This document shows positions 16,643 through 24,190 of a stretch of 60,371 nucleotides of DNA, piece by piece. The notes below the pieces were generated by a model that saw only the letters and a program-made list of their open reading frames with translations, did no database searches and was not told where the DNA came from. A program made the translations under genes and the position numbers. Origin of the DNA: a virus; the IMG/VR virus record IMGVR_UViG_3300026484_000003, positions 1 through 60,371 of that record, one strand, 5' to 3'. The first letter of the stretch is position 1. Each line of letters starts with the position of its first letter.

Positions 16643-17266
16643 TTAAACCCTTACTGTTTTGTAGTTGTCTTTGATGTCGTCTGCCGACTCCTGATCGTCA
16701 AATGTTACGATTTCGCTTTGCTTCTTAGTCCATCCGTTTCTGCCGTAGAACTCACCCTCTTTATTGAGTACGATAAATTTACCGCTTCCTTTTTGAAGGT
16801 CTTGTTTCAATGCTGTAAGTCTGGATAGTGTCAATTCCTGATCTTCATCGTCACCCAGTTGGTCGATCACCTTATTCATATCCGCTTTGCTTACCTTGAC
16901 TTTCATTTCTGCCTTTTGTTCTCTTCGGATAGTCCTTACTACTTCTCTTCCAAGCGTTGCAGGGGAGACCTTTACTCCTGTTTCGTCTTTACTGATTGAC
17001 TCAATAATTTTGTCTTTTTCTCTTTGCGTATCAACAACAACACGTGCTACATTACCGCCTTTTTCAACAAACAGAAGAATGTCGCCAAATTCCAGTTCAA
17101 GGTCATAGATGATTGCCTGTCTTTTTGTGGTTGGTGTTCTGTAGATTCTGTGATCGTTGTCGTGGACTCCGATAATTGGAATGTTATGTAAGTTTTTTTC
17201 TATCTCTTTGTAGAGTTTTGAAGATCTCACCTCTTGAGGTGTCATTATTTGTTTAGGAAATTGCAT
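16643..17266 (-). CDS. First gene of the polyvalent operon, uncharacterised
   Basis: A 207-residue protein starting MQFPKQIMTPQEVRSS, with an AAAGGG ribosome binding site. The middle (REVVRTIRREQKAEMKVKVS) is basic and probably helical. The C-terminus (KFIVLNKEGEFYGRNGWTKK) is a small beta-type segment of the kind seen in phage-encoded DNA-associated proteins. No family assigned. It is the promoter-proximal gene after the TTGAAT-N19-TACAAT promoter at 17294, followed by the 836-residue gene after 3 bp. Confidence 0.65.
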   Translation of the reverse strand: MQFPKQIMTPQEVRSSKLYKEIEKNLHNIPIIGVHDNDHRIYRTPTTKRQAIIYDLELEFGDILLFVEKGGNVARVVVDTQREKDKIIESISKDETGVKVSPATLGREVVRTIRREQKAEMKVKVSKADMNKVIDQLGDDEDQELTLSRLTALKQDLQKGSGKFIVLNKEGEFYGRNGWTKKQSEIVTFDDQESADDIKDNYKTVRV

Positions 17267-17293
17267 AAGTAGCCCTTTAAATATTTTACATCT

Positions 17294-17324
17294 ATTGTAT
17301 CAATTTAGATGGTGTAAAATTCAA
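17294..17324 (-). promoter_or_regulatory. Promoter of TTGAAW-N19 class, head of the polyvalent operon
   Basis: TTGAAT (17319-17324), 19 bp, TACAAT (17294-17299) on the minus strand. The start site would be near 17287, about 20 nt before the ATG at 17266. It lies in the 60-bp gap after the spike gene, so it separates the baseplate genes from the polyvalent operon. Confidence 0.75.
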
Positions 17325-17327
17325 AAC

Positions 17328-17855
17328 CTAAAGGTAGGCTCCTATCTTTGATTTAATGTCGAGTGCATTATCTTTTTCCTTGTTTGGGCTGTCTGCACTT
17401 GACCCGCTTGAAGGCGTACTGTCTGCAACCGATTGTGCAAGATCAGCCATTAACTGAACTAAGTTTGTTGCATCATTCCTGATATTTACCTTTTTGCTCC
17501 AAATGTCAACCTGATTTGCAGATTTTTCGGATGTTCCGGCATTGTCTCCGTTCGCACCCATTATTTTTATGATGTTGTTGCCATATATTTGCACTTCACT
17601 GTTTTCAATTCTTGAAATTCCACTCTTGATAAGTGAAATTCCTTGAGATAGTGAAGAGAGTGCATAAACAACGCCATAATCATCTTCAACAAGCAATACT
17701 TCTGTTCCGATTTTTATGTTTGGCTGTTGTTCTCTCTCATCTAAGTTCAACGGGCTACATTTAACAACATGGTCTATAACTTGATCTGTGTTGTATAGCT
17801 TTACTGTCAAGAACCTATCTTGAACAGACACAACCGTTCCAACTCTAATGTTCAT
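17328..17855 (-). CDS. Baseplate spike / gpV-like OB-fold protein
   Basis: A 175-residue protein starting MNIRVGTVVSVQDRFLTVKL. I chose this ATG (17855) because GGGGAG lies seven bases upstream; a TTG five codons earlier would destroy that site. The N-terminal 90 residues have the OB-fold beta pattern of gpV, gp45 and gp5 spike proteins, which form the membrane-piercing tip under the tail tube. Residues 95-140 are repetitive beta (EIQIYGNNIIKIMGANGD type), as in short beta-helical spikes, and the tail is Ser/Asp-rich. Overlap with the upstream gene suggests coupling. Spike role is likely; exact homologue not determined. Confidence 0.65.
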   Translation of the reverse strand: MNIRVGTVVSVQDRFLTVKLYNTDQVIDHVVKCSPLNLDEREQQPNIKIGTEVLLVEDDYGVVYALSSLSQGISLIKSGISRIENSEVQIYGNNIIKIMGANGDNAGTSEKSANQVDIWSKKVNIRNDATNLVQLMADLAQSVADSTPSSGSSADSPNKEKDNALDIKSKIGAYL

Positions 17856-18660
17856 CTGGTATCTCCCCAAGTGTTATAACTGTCTTTACTTTGCTTTTGA
17901 TGTAGATTGTATTTTTCTCCATTACGCAGTATTTTATTTCTTTGTGCGTTATCCCTGCCCCGATATTGATGGTTATATTTTCGTGCGTTGCCTGAATAAT
18001 ATACTTTGGATCAAGCAGGGTATTTAAACCGTTGATCTCATTCTTTGAAATTGCCGGTATATAGTATGGTCTCCCGCTTCCTCTTTTGGTGTTGGCTTTC
18101 GTACCGTCACCCTCTATTGAAGCATAGTTCTTTCTGCTTCTCATTGAATGGATTTTCTTTTCAATCTCTGGCTCTGCAATATACTTCTCGTCATCGCCTT
18201 CATATTCTTTAGAATGTCTTTGTATGATCTTGAAATTTTCGTCAATGGCTAAGGTAAGCCCTTTTTTTCTAAGCTCGAATATTGCTATCTGTAATTGATT
18301 TTTACCACCAATGATGTATTTTTTAAGGCTTATCCCCCATACATGATCTTCCGGCTTATAGAGGTTGTATTTTAAATTGTAGCTTTCTTTGTGCATGAAA
18401 ATATACGCCGTATCAATCTGATTTGTAATTGTGTTTGGGTGTGGGTTTATTTCAGACAGTGTAAGTTCTATGGTTTTACCATATGCTGTTACAATCGTGT
18501 ATGTTTCATCAATGATAAGTTTTTCGGCGTCTATTCTGTGTTCAATCGCCCCAAGTTCTACAATAAATGGGATGTCATAAATATATCCATTTACATAGGC
18601 ATAGGTAATGTCTTTCGCAGATAGTATGTCCGTACCGTCTTTTGCGACTGCAATTACCAT
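17845..18660 (-). CDS. Putative baseplate hub protein
   Basis: A 271-residue protein starting MVIAVAKDGTDILSAKDITY, rich in beta strands, with aromatic-hydrophobic alternation and a central basic stretch (HSMRSRKNYASIEGDGTK). No motif identifies it directly. It sits directly upstream of the spike gene and overlaps it, the usual place of the hub protein (gpD/gp27 type) in contractile tails, so a hub role is inferred from context only. Confidence 0.45.
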   Translation of the reverse strand: MVIAVAKDGTDILSAKDITYAYVNGYIYDIPFIVELGAIEHRIDAEKLIIDETYTIVTAYGKTIELTLSEINPHPNTITNQIDTAYIFMHKESYNLKYNLYKPEDHVWGISLKKYIIGGKNQLQIAIFELRKKGLTLAIDENFKIIQRHSKEYEGDDEKYIAEPEIEKKIHSMRSRKNYASIEGDGTKANTKRGSGRPYYIPAISKNEINGLNTLLDPKYIIQATHENITINIGAGITHKEIKYCVMEKNTIYIKSKVKTVITLGEIPDEH

Positions 18661-18669
18661 TTTCTACCT

Positions 18670-19374
18670 CTATTTGTGGTGGTTTTCAATATCAAATTTG
18701 ACAATGTATTTTTTCATCACATTAACGCCGTCACGCAGCATAAAGAACTGCTCCCTGATCTTAAAATCAATAGCGAGTGTAACTATTCCGCTTTCCTGTG
18801 CGCTTGACTCCGAAAATGAAGCAGATTTCACCCCTACAAGTCGAATATGTCCGTAATCATGCAATACATGGTTTTGACCTGTTTCCTTGTCCTGTAGGAG
18901 TACCTTGTAGTTTATTCTCTCATTGTTTGCCAGAATGTTCAGCGTATGCAACGCTATCTCTTTTGAAGCATACTGTGATCTTGTCAAAACAACAATCTGA
19001 ACAGGAGTTTCGTATGTGAACATTTGCCCTGAAAGTGTAAGTTTGTCTGTTTCATCTTCGACATTTACGATTGTAATAATATCCTGCATCTGAAATTTTT
19101 TTACATTTCTTCCAAATGATGATGGGTCTATCGCATTGGACTGTGCAACTATGATTTGTGGCAATAACTCCATAGGATTGTCGCTCTTATTGTTAAGTGA
19201 TGTAATCAGCCTCTCAAGATCATCGGATAGGCTTTTTCTGGTGATTGAAACAATGTCTCTTTCACATAGATCAAGCTCATCATATCCAGTAGCATTTGGT
19301 ATCTTTTTGATCTTGTCGTTTAGCAACTTAGCAAAAGTTTTGATGCTTGTGTCGTGATTATGTACCAATAGCAA
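18670..19374 (-). CDS. Baseplate/tail-associated protein, uncharacterised
   Basis: A 234-residue protein starting MLLVHNHDTSIKTFAKLL. The N-terminal third is helical. The rest is a beta-rich domain with an RSQYASKEIALHTLNIL helix typical of tail terminator or completion proteins, but the match is weak. It is the second gene after the promoter-like element at 19660 and precedes the hub candidate, so a virion role is likely. Confidence 0.45.
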   Translation of the reverse strand: MLLVHNHDTSIKTFAKLLNDKIKKIPNATGYDELDLCERDIVSITRKSLSDDLERLITSLNNKSDNPMELLPQIIVAQSNAIDPSSFGRNVKKFQMQDIITIVNVEDETDKLTLSGQMFTYETPVQIVVLTRSQYASKEIALHTLNILANNERINYKVLLQDKETGQNHVLHDYGHIRLVGVKSASFSESSAQESGIVTLAIDFKIREQFFMLRDGVNVMKKYIVKFDIENHHK

Positions 19375-19378
19375 CTTA

Positions 19379-19636
19379 TTATCCTATTGGCAGAAATTCG
19401 TAGTTGAAGCGACTGTCACGCAGTATATAGATGTCACCTCTTCCAGTATCTATAATTTCATTTTGCAACACTTGTTCACCGCTTAAAACAGAGGGTGGCT
19501 CTTCGGTTGTTGTGTACCCTGCTTCTGCCTGAAAACCAACATTTTTGAATTGTGTAAAATCTTCTGTGCTGATCTTCATCCACTCCTTTGTAGTTCCATC
19601 AACTTTTGGTATTTTGATTGTTTCTTGCGTATCCAT
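19379..19636 (-). CDS. Small virion-type protein, uncharacterised
   Basis: An 85-residue acidic protein starting MDTQETIKIPKVDGTTKEWM, with an AAAGGTAACTT ribosome binding region. The pattern EWMKISTEDF resembles the end domains of small tail or baseplate connectors, but I cannot name the family. It is first in a four-gene set that ends with the spike gene at 17328. Confidence 0.5.
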   Translation of the reverse strand: MDTQETIKIPKVDGTTKEWMKISTEDFTQFKNVGFQAEAGYTTTEEPPSVLSGEQVLQNEIIDTGRGDIYILRDSRFNYEFLPIG

Positions 19637-19659
19637 AAGTTACCTTTATGTTTTTGCCT

Positions 19660-19689
19660 ATTTTAGCGGTTTTGTGCAAAAAAAATCAA
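19660..19689 (-). promoter_or_regulatory. Variant promoter (TTGATT-N18-TAAAAT) before the spike gene set
   Basis: Minus-strand TTGATT (19684-19689), 18 bp, TAAAAT (19660-19665), with about 17 nt to the ATG at 19636. It resembles the N19 class but has a one-base shorter spacer and a weaker -35 box. It overlaps the end of ninG. Confidence 0.4.
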
Positions 19690-20246
19690 GATATGTCTTT
19701 AATTTTTTGAGTATATTTTTCAATGATCTCTTTTAGTTCGTCAATCGTCCAGTTTTTTATAACTTTCTTCTTTATTCTTGAGAGTTCTTTTTCTCCTATT
19801 TTAAGCAAAAGGTTTTTTTCATACTCTACAAGATTTCCAGATTTATGGTTGTTGCAGATACTACATTGACTGTGGCAATTTGCTTCATCAAATCTTACAT
19901 GACTGTTGCTACCAACCGGCATAAAGTGACCTGCGTGGCGTTGCCTGTTTCCTATATGCCCGCATGAGATACATGGCTGGTCTTTGTCTCGTAGCCGTAT
20001 ATATTTATTGAATACTGTTTGGGCTTTTTTTGTCAATATCGCCTTGTCCGTTTCCCTGAATTGTTTTATAGCCTTTCGTTTCTGTTTAGCCTTCTTTACT
20101 TCATTGTACGCTATCGCACAATCAGGGCAACAACATATCTGGTACTCATTGATCGGGGTAAACCATTTCTTGCACTCTTTACATTTTCGCTGTCTTAGCT
20201 TGTGGCTGTTTTTGAATAGCTGTTGTTGTTTTGGTATGGCACTCAC
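19686..20246 (-). CDS. ninG: NinG/Rap-type recombination endonuclease
   Basis: A 186-residue protein of the lambda NinG (Rap) family, which cuts branched recombination intermediates such as Holliday junctions and D-loops. Two zinc-binding clusters are visible: CKECKKWFTP with CCCPDC (residues 22-39) and an HNH-like part CISCGHIGNRQRHAGHF, RFDEANCHSQCSICN, SGN (about 92-140), the family signature. The basic linker KKAKQKRKAIKQF is also typical. It lies among small early genes; in this genome it would act with RecT and the RecE-like or YqaJ nucleases. Confidence 0.88.
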   Translation of the reverse strand: MSAIPKQQQLFKNSHKLRQRKCKECKKWFTPINEYQICCCPDCAIAYNEVKKAKQKRKAIKQFRETDKAILTKKAQTVFNKYIRLRDKDQPCISCGHIGNRQRHAGHFMPVGSNSHVRFDEANCHSQCSICNNHKSGNLVEYEKNLLLKIGEKELSRIKKKVIKNWTIDELKEIIEKYTQKIKDIS

Positions 20247-20268
20247 TGTTTTTTATCTCCAAATTAAT

Positions 20269-20562
20269 CTAATTGCTGTTTTGAACCATGACATTTTTTT
20301 TAGGCATTGTGTAGTCTATCCCCATCTCTTCAAGCTCATCAATATACGCCACCATAGCTTTGTCAAGATACTTTATTTGGTGATCTCTCCCAGACACCTC
20401 TTCATATTCACAGTCCAATGGAAGAGATTTTAACTCTTCCACTAATTTATGTTTTTTATTCCTTGCACCTTCAAGTTTACGCATCATTACAATATCGTGA
20501 TCTACTCCAACAAATTCTTTCGGGTCAATTCCAAGAAGATCAATAGTTTTTGGTCTGCTCAT
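20269..20562 (-). CDS. Small uncharacterised early protein
   Basis: A 97-residue protein starting MSRPKTIDLLGIDPKEFVGV, largely helical with charged stretches. Its first base coincides with the last base of the preceding stop (20562), indicating coupling with the DUF3310-like gene. No family recognised. Confidence 0.6.
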   Translation of the reverse strand: MSRPKTIDLLGIDPKEFVGVDHDIVMMRKLEGARNKKHKLVEELKSLPLDCEYEEVSGRDHQIKYLDKAMVAYIDELEEMGIDYTMPKKNVMVQNSN

Positions 20563-20882
20563 TATTCAACTCCTAAAGAATACTTCATGTCTGGACACTC
20601 TGCCTTCATTGCATATCTCAAGTTTGTATCGTAATCATATCCCATTCCAAGCAAGTCTCTTAGTAGTTCCTTCCATGCTTTGAATGTTTCTATCTTTTTG
20701 CTATCAAGTTCATCTTGACCTTTTTCCCTGTTTGTGTACTTTATAATATTGTAGTCACACGCTCCTATACCCATTGCAATAGTTGACATACACTCAAACT
20801 CAACAATATTATTTTGTCCGTTTGTGTCGTAGTGTTTTTGGCTTTCAGGTAGTAGAAGTGGGTGGTATATATTTTTGTTCAT
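20562..20882 (-). CDS. DUF3310-like protein
   Basis: A 106-residue protein. The segment with ACDYNIIKYTNREKGQD followed by KIETFKAWKELLRDLL fits the DUF3310 pattern (a GNAIKYLxR core followed by a helix of the KAxxYL type), found in many phages and sometimes fused to nucleotide kinases. Function is not established. It sits between two small genes in the early minus-strand operon. Confidence 0.55.
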   Translation of the reverse strand: MNKNIYHPLLLPESQKHYDTNGQNNIVEFECMSTIAMGIGACDYNIIKYTNREKGQDELDSKKIETFKAWKELLRDLLGMGYDYDTNLRYAMKAECPDMKYSLGVE

Positions 20883-20895
20883 ATTTATCTCCTTG

Positions 20896-21363
20896 TTAGT
20901 ATTCGTACATTTGTTTTATTTTTTGCTTCTGGATAGGTGTAAAGTTTTTCTCCATCCATGTTTTGTAGATTTTGATGATCTTTTTGTATTCGCAGAATGT
21001 ATCAAATGGCATAAACTTTCCATCATCATGTGTAAATGTAACATTGTGACGCAGAGATGACATAAATGAGTGTTTGTTTTTGTATCTTATGTGCTTTTTT
21101 ATATCTCTGTAGAAACGACTAATACTTCTGTTTTCAAGAAGTTCGTAATACATTCTTGTTGTGTCCTTTTTCAGCATCAACGATTCACTGCAATATTTCT
21201 TCATTCCTGTCTCAATATTTCCGCATCCAATTTCCATGAGATATGAAAACATTTCTGGCGTGTTCCTTTTCATGTGTGAAAAAAAATCACGGTGCTTCCC
21301 AAGAGATATTGCAATACTGCTTAGACTTTCAGTGTAGTGATTAACTATATATAAGTGACTCAT
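20896..21363 (-). CDS. Uncharacterised early phage protein
   Basis: A 155-residue basic protein starting MSHLYIVNHYTESLSSIAIS. Residues 10-35 (SLSSIAISLGKHRDFFSHMK) read like a helix-turn-helix, and the C-terminal half is rich in Lys/Tyr/Phe. A DNA-binding role is possible. It is followed by the DUF3310-like gene. Confidence 0.5.
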   Translation of the reverse strand: MSHLYIVNHYTESLSSIAISLGKHRDFFSHMKRNTPEMFSYLMEIGCGNIETGMKKYCSESLMLKKDTTRMYYELLENRSISRFYRDIKKHIRYKNKHSFMSSLRHNVTFTHDDGKFMPFDTFCEYKKIIKIYKTWMEKNFTPIQKQKIKQMYEY

Positions 21364-21404
21364 GCTTCCCCTCTACCACAAAAACTATGCTTTGTAAGCC
21401 TTCC

Positions 21405-21617
21405 CTATTTTTCTTTTTGTAGCATTAGCCATCTATCACCAATTGTCTCATTTAAGTGACCCGAACACTCCCTCTCCAAAAGAAGTTCTTTTTTAAGTTT
21501 CTTTACTTCTGTGGTTGCATCGTCAAAAAAACTTTTTAAGTCCTTTTGCATCTCTTCGAGTTGAGCGTTTTCTTTTTGTAGCTTTTTGATTGCTTTTTTC
21601 ATTTTTGATTTTGTCAT
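21405..21617 (-). CDS. Short coiled-coil protein
   Basis: A 70-residue protein that is almost entirely heptad-like helix: KMKKAIKKLQKENAQLEEMQ and EVKKLKKELLLERECSG. Ribosome binding site AAAGGAATAAAAAA before the ATG. It could be a dimerising accessory factor; function unknown. Confidence 0.55.
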   Translation of the reverse strand: MTKSKMKKAIKKLQKENAQLEEMQKDLKSFFDDATTEVKKLKKELLLERECSGHLNETIGDRWLMLQKEK

Positions 21618-21630
21618 TTTTTTATTCCTT

Positions 21631-21825
21631 TTAATTTAATCCCGCAAAAAGACCATAATTTCCTTTTGCCTTTTCTATTCTTTCAAGTGATTTCTTGTAA
21701 AAGTCACTACCCGCCCACTTAGTCGCTCCTCCAAATTTGCTTGAACCCGTTGTGCAACCTCCTTGATGAGTTCCCTCATGTCGGCATTGTGAATTTTGTT
21801 GAGTAGGTGATTCATTGTTTATCCC
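21631..21825 (-). other. Coding-like stretch with two competing frames and no clear start
   Basis: Two overlapping frames are present. One (21675-21815, 46 codons) begins MNHLLNKIHNADMRELIKEV, and its ATG overlaps a stop in ATGA fashion. The other is open from 21825 to a TAA at 21631-21633, has strongly coding-like codons (GSSKFGGATKWAGSDFYKKS, ending GNYGLFAGLN) and a CxxH...C pattern, but has no ATG, GTG or TTG; only an ATA is available. A -1 shift would join the first frame to the second. I cannot decide which is expressed. Confidence 0.35.
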
Positions 21826-21864
21826 CTACCGATATTTCAATGTCTCCACCCCCTATCTTTTCTT

Positions 21865-22416
21865 TCAAAACTTGACCGCCTCCGCCAATTTCATCGCCTC
21901 ACGGCTTCCAGTCTCCGCCCGTTCTACCCGCTTGATGTACAAAGCGATAAAAAGCTCTTCTAGCTTCTCCTCTAGCTCTCCACGCTCCAGAGTCTCAATG
22001 ATCACACTTGGGTTCTTGGACACACCCGCCAACGCCCTGAGTTCATCATTGAAAAAAAACCGTTCCCCGTCCGCTTGGAGAGAGGAGAAAGGTGTTGGCA
22101 CCCCGTCCGCGATTGCATTTTTCAGCGTTGCCTTTGCCATTTCCACTTTGGCAACAAGCTTCCCTGCATACCCACTCGCTTTGTCGTGCGGGAGCAACTC
22201 GTCACGCTTCATTTTTTTGTATCGGCTAGCTAGTATATCTAGCTTCGCCGTCTTGCCCTCGTAGGCTATACTCCCACGATTTGCCCGAATGTACTCAATG
22301 AAGTCCTCTACATCGTTTACGGAGTACAGAGCCTCCTCTATCACTACGGAGTGCTGTATGCTTTCGATATCTAGCCCCATGATGTTCGCTAGGCGAGTTT
22401 TGGCTAGTGTCCCCAT
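21865..22416 (-). CDS. Uncharacterised protein behind the replication gene
   Basis: A 183-residue, helical, charged protein starting MGTLAKTRLANIMGLDIESI. It overlaps the end of the replication protein gene by 13 bases, so they are coupled. Its place suggests a helicase loader or packaging-type partner, but no Walker motif is present. The last 17 codons and the stop are duplicated, inverted, at 1459-1517. Codons are visibly richer in G+C than in the structural genes. Confidence 0.6.
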   Translation of the reverse strand: MGTLAKTRLANIMGLDIESIQHSVVIEEALYSVNDVEDFIEYIRANRGSIAYEGKTAKLDILASRYKKMKRDELLPHDKASGYAGKLVAKVEMAKATLKNAIADGVPTPFSSLQADGERFFFNDELRALAGVSKNPSVIIETLERGELEEKLEELFIALYIKRVERAETGSREAMKLAEAVKF

Positions 22417-23216
22417 TCTACTGCCTCCACTACCTCAACCTCAACCTCGTTTTTCTTCGCGGTTGCTAGCTCCCACAAGTCGTACGCTATAGTGCCTCTC
22501 TTGTGCGGGTTTGCCCCACTTCGGCTCTCAGCCTTACCCCCCCCGTACTCGATCGCTTCTAGGTTGCCCTCTAAGTAAGCTACAAGCCACTTTTCTAGCC
22601 TAGCGGACATATTGCGGTTGCGGTCGATGTAGGCTGTGTAGTCTAGCACTATTTGTTCGTGTCTATCTTCGTCTATCTCTTTTAGTGTGTCTTCAGCCTT
22701 GCTGTTTATCTTGTTTGCGAATGTCATTAGTTTTTTCGCTTTTAGATTTTCGAGTAGGAGGGCTTTGAATTTCTCGAATTTACTTTTTTTAGTATTTTTT
22801 TGTTTATTATCTCTGTTTTTTATCTGTTGTTTTTTATCTGCTTCATTAAAAGAATGTGACTTTTCTTCCTCTCGATAGTTATTTTTCTCACCATCGAGAA
22901 TAAAGTTTCTCACTGTCGAATGTTTGCTTATTGTGTACCATTTTGTTCTATCCCAAGAGGATTCGTTCAAGTCGCTTCTTGCGACGATATGACCGTCTCT
23001 CTCAAGCTCTCTCAATACCCTCTTGATTGTGTTGATCTTCATATATGGGAATAGGCTAGCGAAAGCCTCATAAGTGTTGTAAGTCCATGCGTAGCCGTCG
23101 TGGATATGCTTTTTGTTTGCTATGTTTTTCTTTAGCCAAAAGGCTATATTTTCAAGAATAATAGCCTTTTCGATACCGACAATATTGGCAACTTCTACCG
23201 TAAAACTGTGTGTCAT
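22404..23216 (-). CDS. Putative phage replication initiation protein (winged-helix type)
   Basis: A 270-residue protein starting MTHSFTVEVANIVGIEKAII. The N-terminal 120 residues fit the helix-turn-helix primer-protein type found in phage replication genes (ENIAFWLKKN, then YMKINTIKRVLRELERDGHI, where the recognition helix and wing sit). The middle is Lys/Gln-rich, and the C-terminus (YLEGNLEAIEYGG) is of the kind that contacts helicase loaders. I chose the ATG at 23216 rather than a TTG at 23261, which lies inside a hairpin. Promoter cassette C and a 30-codon leader frame lie upstream, and the origin-like repeats are 1 kb away. Replication role is likely, not proven. Confidence 0.65.
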   Translation of the reverse strand: MTHSFTVEVANIVGIEKAIILENIAFWLKKNIANKKHIHDGYAWTYNTYEAFASLFPYMKINTIKRVLRELERDGHIVARSDLNESSWDRTKWYTISKHSTVRNFILDGEKNNYREEEKSHSFNEADKKQQIKNRDNKQKNTKKSKFEKFKALLLENLKAKKLMTFANKINSKAEDTLKEIDEDRHEQIVLDYTAYIDRNRNMSARLEKWLVAYLEGNLEAIEYGGGKAESRSGANPHKRGTIAYDLWELATAKKNEVEVEVVEAVEWGH

Positions 23217-23252
23217 GAAATTTCTTTCGGATTTTGTAGTAAAGGAGAGAGT

Positions 23253-23320
23253 GGAGTCCAATCACTCTATATTTTCATATATCCTTATGGGAGGCAAAAG
23301 CCTCTTTTGGATTGGACTCC
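23253..23320. promoter_or_regulatory. Nested hairpins in the leader of the replication gene
   Basis: Perfect 11-bp arms GGAGTCCAATC (23253-23263) and GATTGGACTCC (23310-23320) enclose a second hairpin, GAGGCAAAAGCCTC (23291-23304), which is followed by TTTT on the plus strand. In the minus-strand transcript from cassette C this lies between the 30-codon leader frame and the ATG at 23216, so it may attenuate or block translation. Confidence 0.6.
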
Positions 23321-23344
23321 CATAAAAATATATTTAATTGTAAA

Positions 23345-23437
23345 TTATACCCAAAAAAGTGTTAATTTTGGGCGTGGGGGGGGGTGCCTTCCTTGTCGTG
23401 TTATTTTACTCCTGTAGTCTTTGCCTACTCTTGCCAT
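23345..23437 (-). CDS. 30-codon leader frame with a C9 tract
   Basis: It starts MARVGKDYRSKITRQGRHPP after AAAAGGATTAAAG, the same ribosome binding site as the gene behind cassette A. It contains a run of nine C (G9 on the plus strand, 23376-23384). One added or lost base still leads to early stops, so it is not an obvious on/off switch. It may be a decayed gene start or a regulatory leader. Confidence 0.4.
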   Translation of the reverse strand: MARVGKDYRSKITRQGRHPPPRPKLTLFWV

Positions 23438-23440
23438 CTT

Positions 23441-23501
23441 TAATCCTTTTGTTTTGATAAGTGTAGTATCACATATTAGGCTTAGTTTGGGCTTAAATAG
23501 T
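23441..23501 (-). promoter_or_regulatory. Promoter cassette C (diverged inverted copy)
   Basis: On the minus strand it reads TTTAAGCCCAAACTAAGCCT, then AATATGTGATACTACACTTA, then TATCAAAACAAAAGGATTAA. This is the arrangement of cassettes A (1523) and B (2198) with several substitutions. It drives the 30-codon leader and the replication gene. Confidence 0.65.
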
Positions 23502-23513
23502 ATAGCATATCTA

Positions 23514-23580
23514 ATCTACTGTACACATAGCGCCCAAGGCTATCTCCCTATACCATCATACCACTAGAGCTACAGTAGAT
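23514..23580. repeat. Inverted repeat at the end of the antirepressor gene
   Basis: ATCTACTGTA (23514-23523) and TACAGTAGAT (23571-23580) are perfect reverse complements. Between them ATAGC...GCTAT forms a smaller hairpin. The right arm overlaps the antirepressor stop. It may act as a terminator for the antirepressor transcript ahead of cassette C. Confidence 0.5.
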
Positions 23581-24190
23581 CCGAAATGGTAATCCCCTGA
23601 ATATACGCTAACGCCTCGTCAAATTTGACTGACGGTAGCTCGTTGTATCGCGGGAGGTTGTAGTGTTTTTTGAATACTGCCCAAACCTTGCGGTGTAGTT
23701 TTCGGACTAGCTCTATATCCATGCCACCTAGGGCGTATACTTTTTTGTTTTTCGCGTCGTGAAGGGCTTTCTCTTGCCACGCTTCGAGTCGTTTTGTCGC
23801 TTCAAGCTTGAGCAGTCTATCACTCACCTCGGCATGACCTTTGGCGATCAGAGATATTTGCTCTGCGATCGTGAGAGGCTTTTGTGATTGCTTTTCTACT
23901 TCAATGAAATACTTCCTGAACTCCATCGCGTTTTTTGTTCTTGCCATCATGCACAAATGTTTTGCCACATCAAGTGTGACAATATAGGACAGGACGCTGT
24001 TGCCCCCGACATCGTGTCGAACCCCCATGTAGTCTTCGTTTTCCTCAAAGAGGTCTACAAGGTTAGCCTTGATCCATCTGGGGTATTGCCCAGTAGCCAA
24101 GCCAAGTTCTTTGTACAAAACCCTGCTATCAACCGCGTTGACGCTATCTGTGCCTATCTGAGTGCGTGCTATTTCTATCAAATTTTTCAT
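23570..24190 (-). CDS. Phage antirepressor (AntA/AntB type with ORF6C-like C-terminus)
   Basis: A 206-residue protein. Residues 15-90 (VNAVDSRVLYKELGLATGQY, PRWIKANLVDLFEENEDY, VTLDVAKHLCMMARTKNA) match the AntA/AntB antirepressor domain. Residues about 150-205 (LGGMDIELVRKLHRKVWAVF, then YNLPRYNELP) resemble ORF6C. Such proteins bind and inactivate lysogeny repressors to release lytic genes. It lies between the origin-like repeats and the replication promoter. Its presence is the best single argument that this phage controls a lysogenic or plasmid state. Confidence 0.88.
   Translation of the reverse strand: MKNLIEIARTQIGTDSVNAVDSRVLYKELGLATGQYPRWIKANLVDLFEENEDYMGVRHDVGGNSVLSYIVTLDVAKHLCMMARTKNAMEFRKYFIEVEKQSQKPLTIAEQISLIAKGHAEVSDRLLKLEATKRLEAWQEKALHDAKNKKVYALGGMDIELVRKLHRKVWAVFKKHYNLPRYNELPSVKFDEALAYIQGITISDLL

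Noticed and set aside
23217-23261. TTG start at 23261 for the replication protein
   Set aside because: It lies inside the left hairpin arm without a ribosome binding site; the ATG at 23216 begins a typical N-terminus.
23376-23384. G9 tract as a phase-variation switch
   Set aside because: One added or lost base leads to early stops in every frame, so no longer protein is gained.
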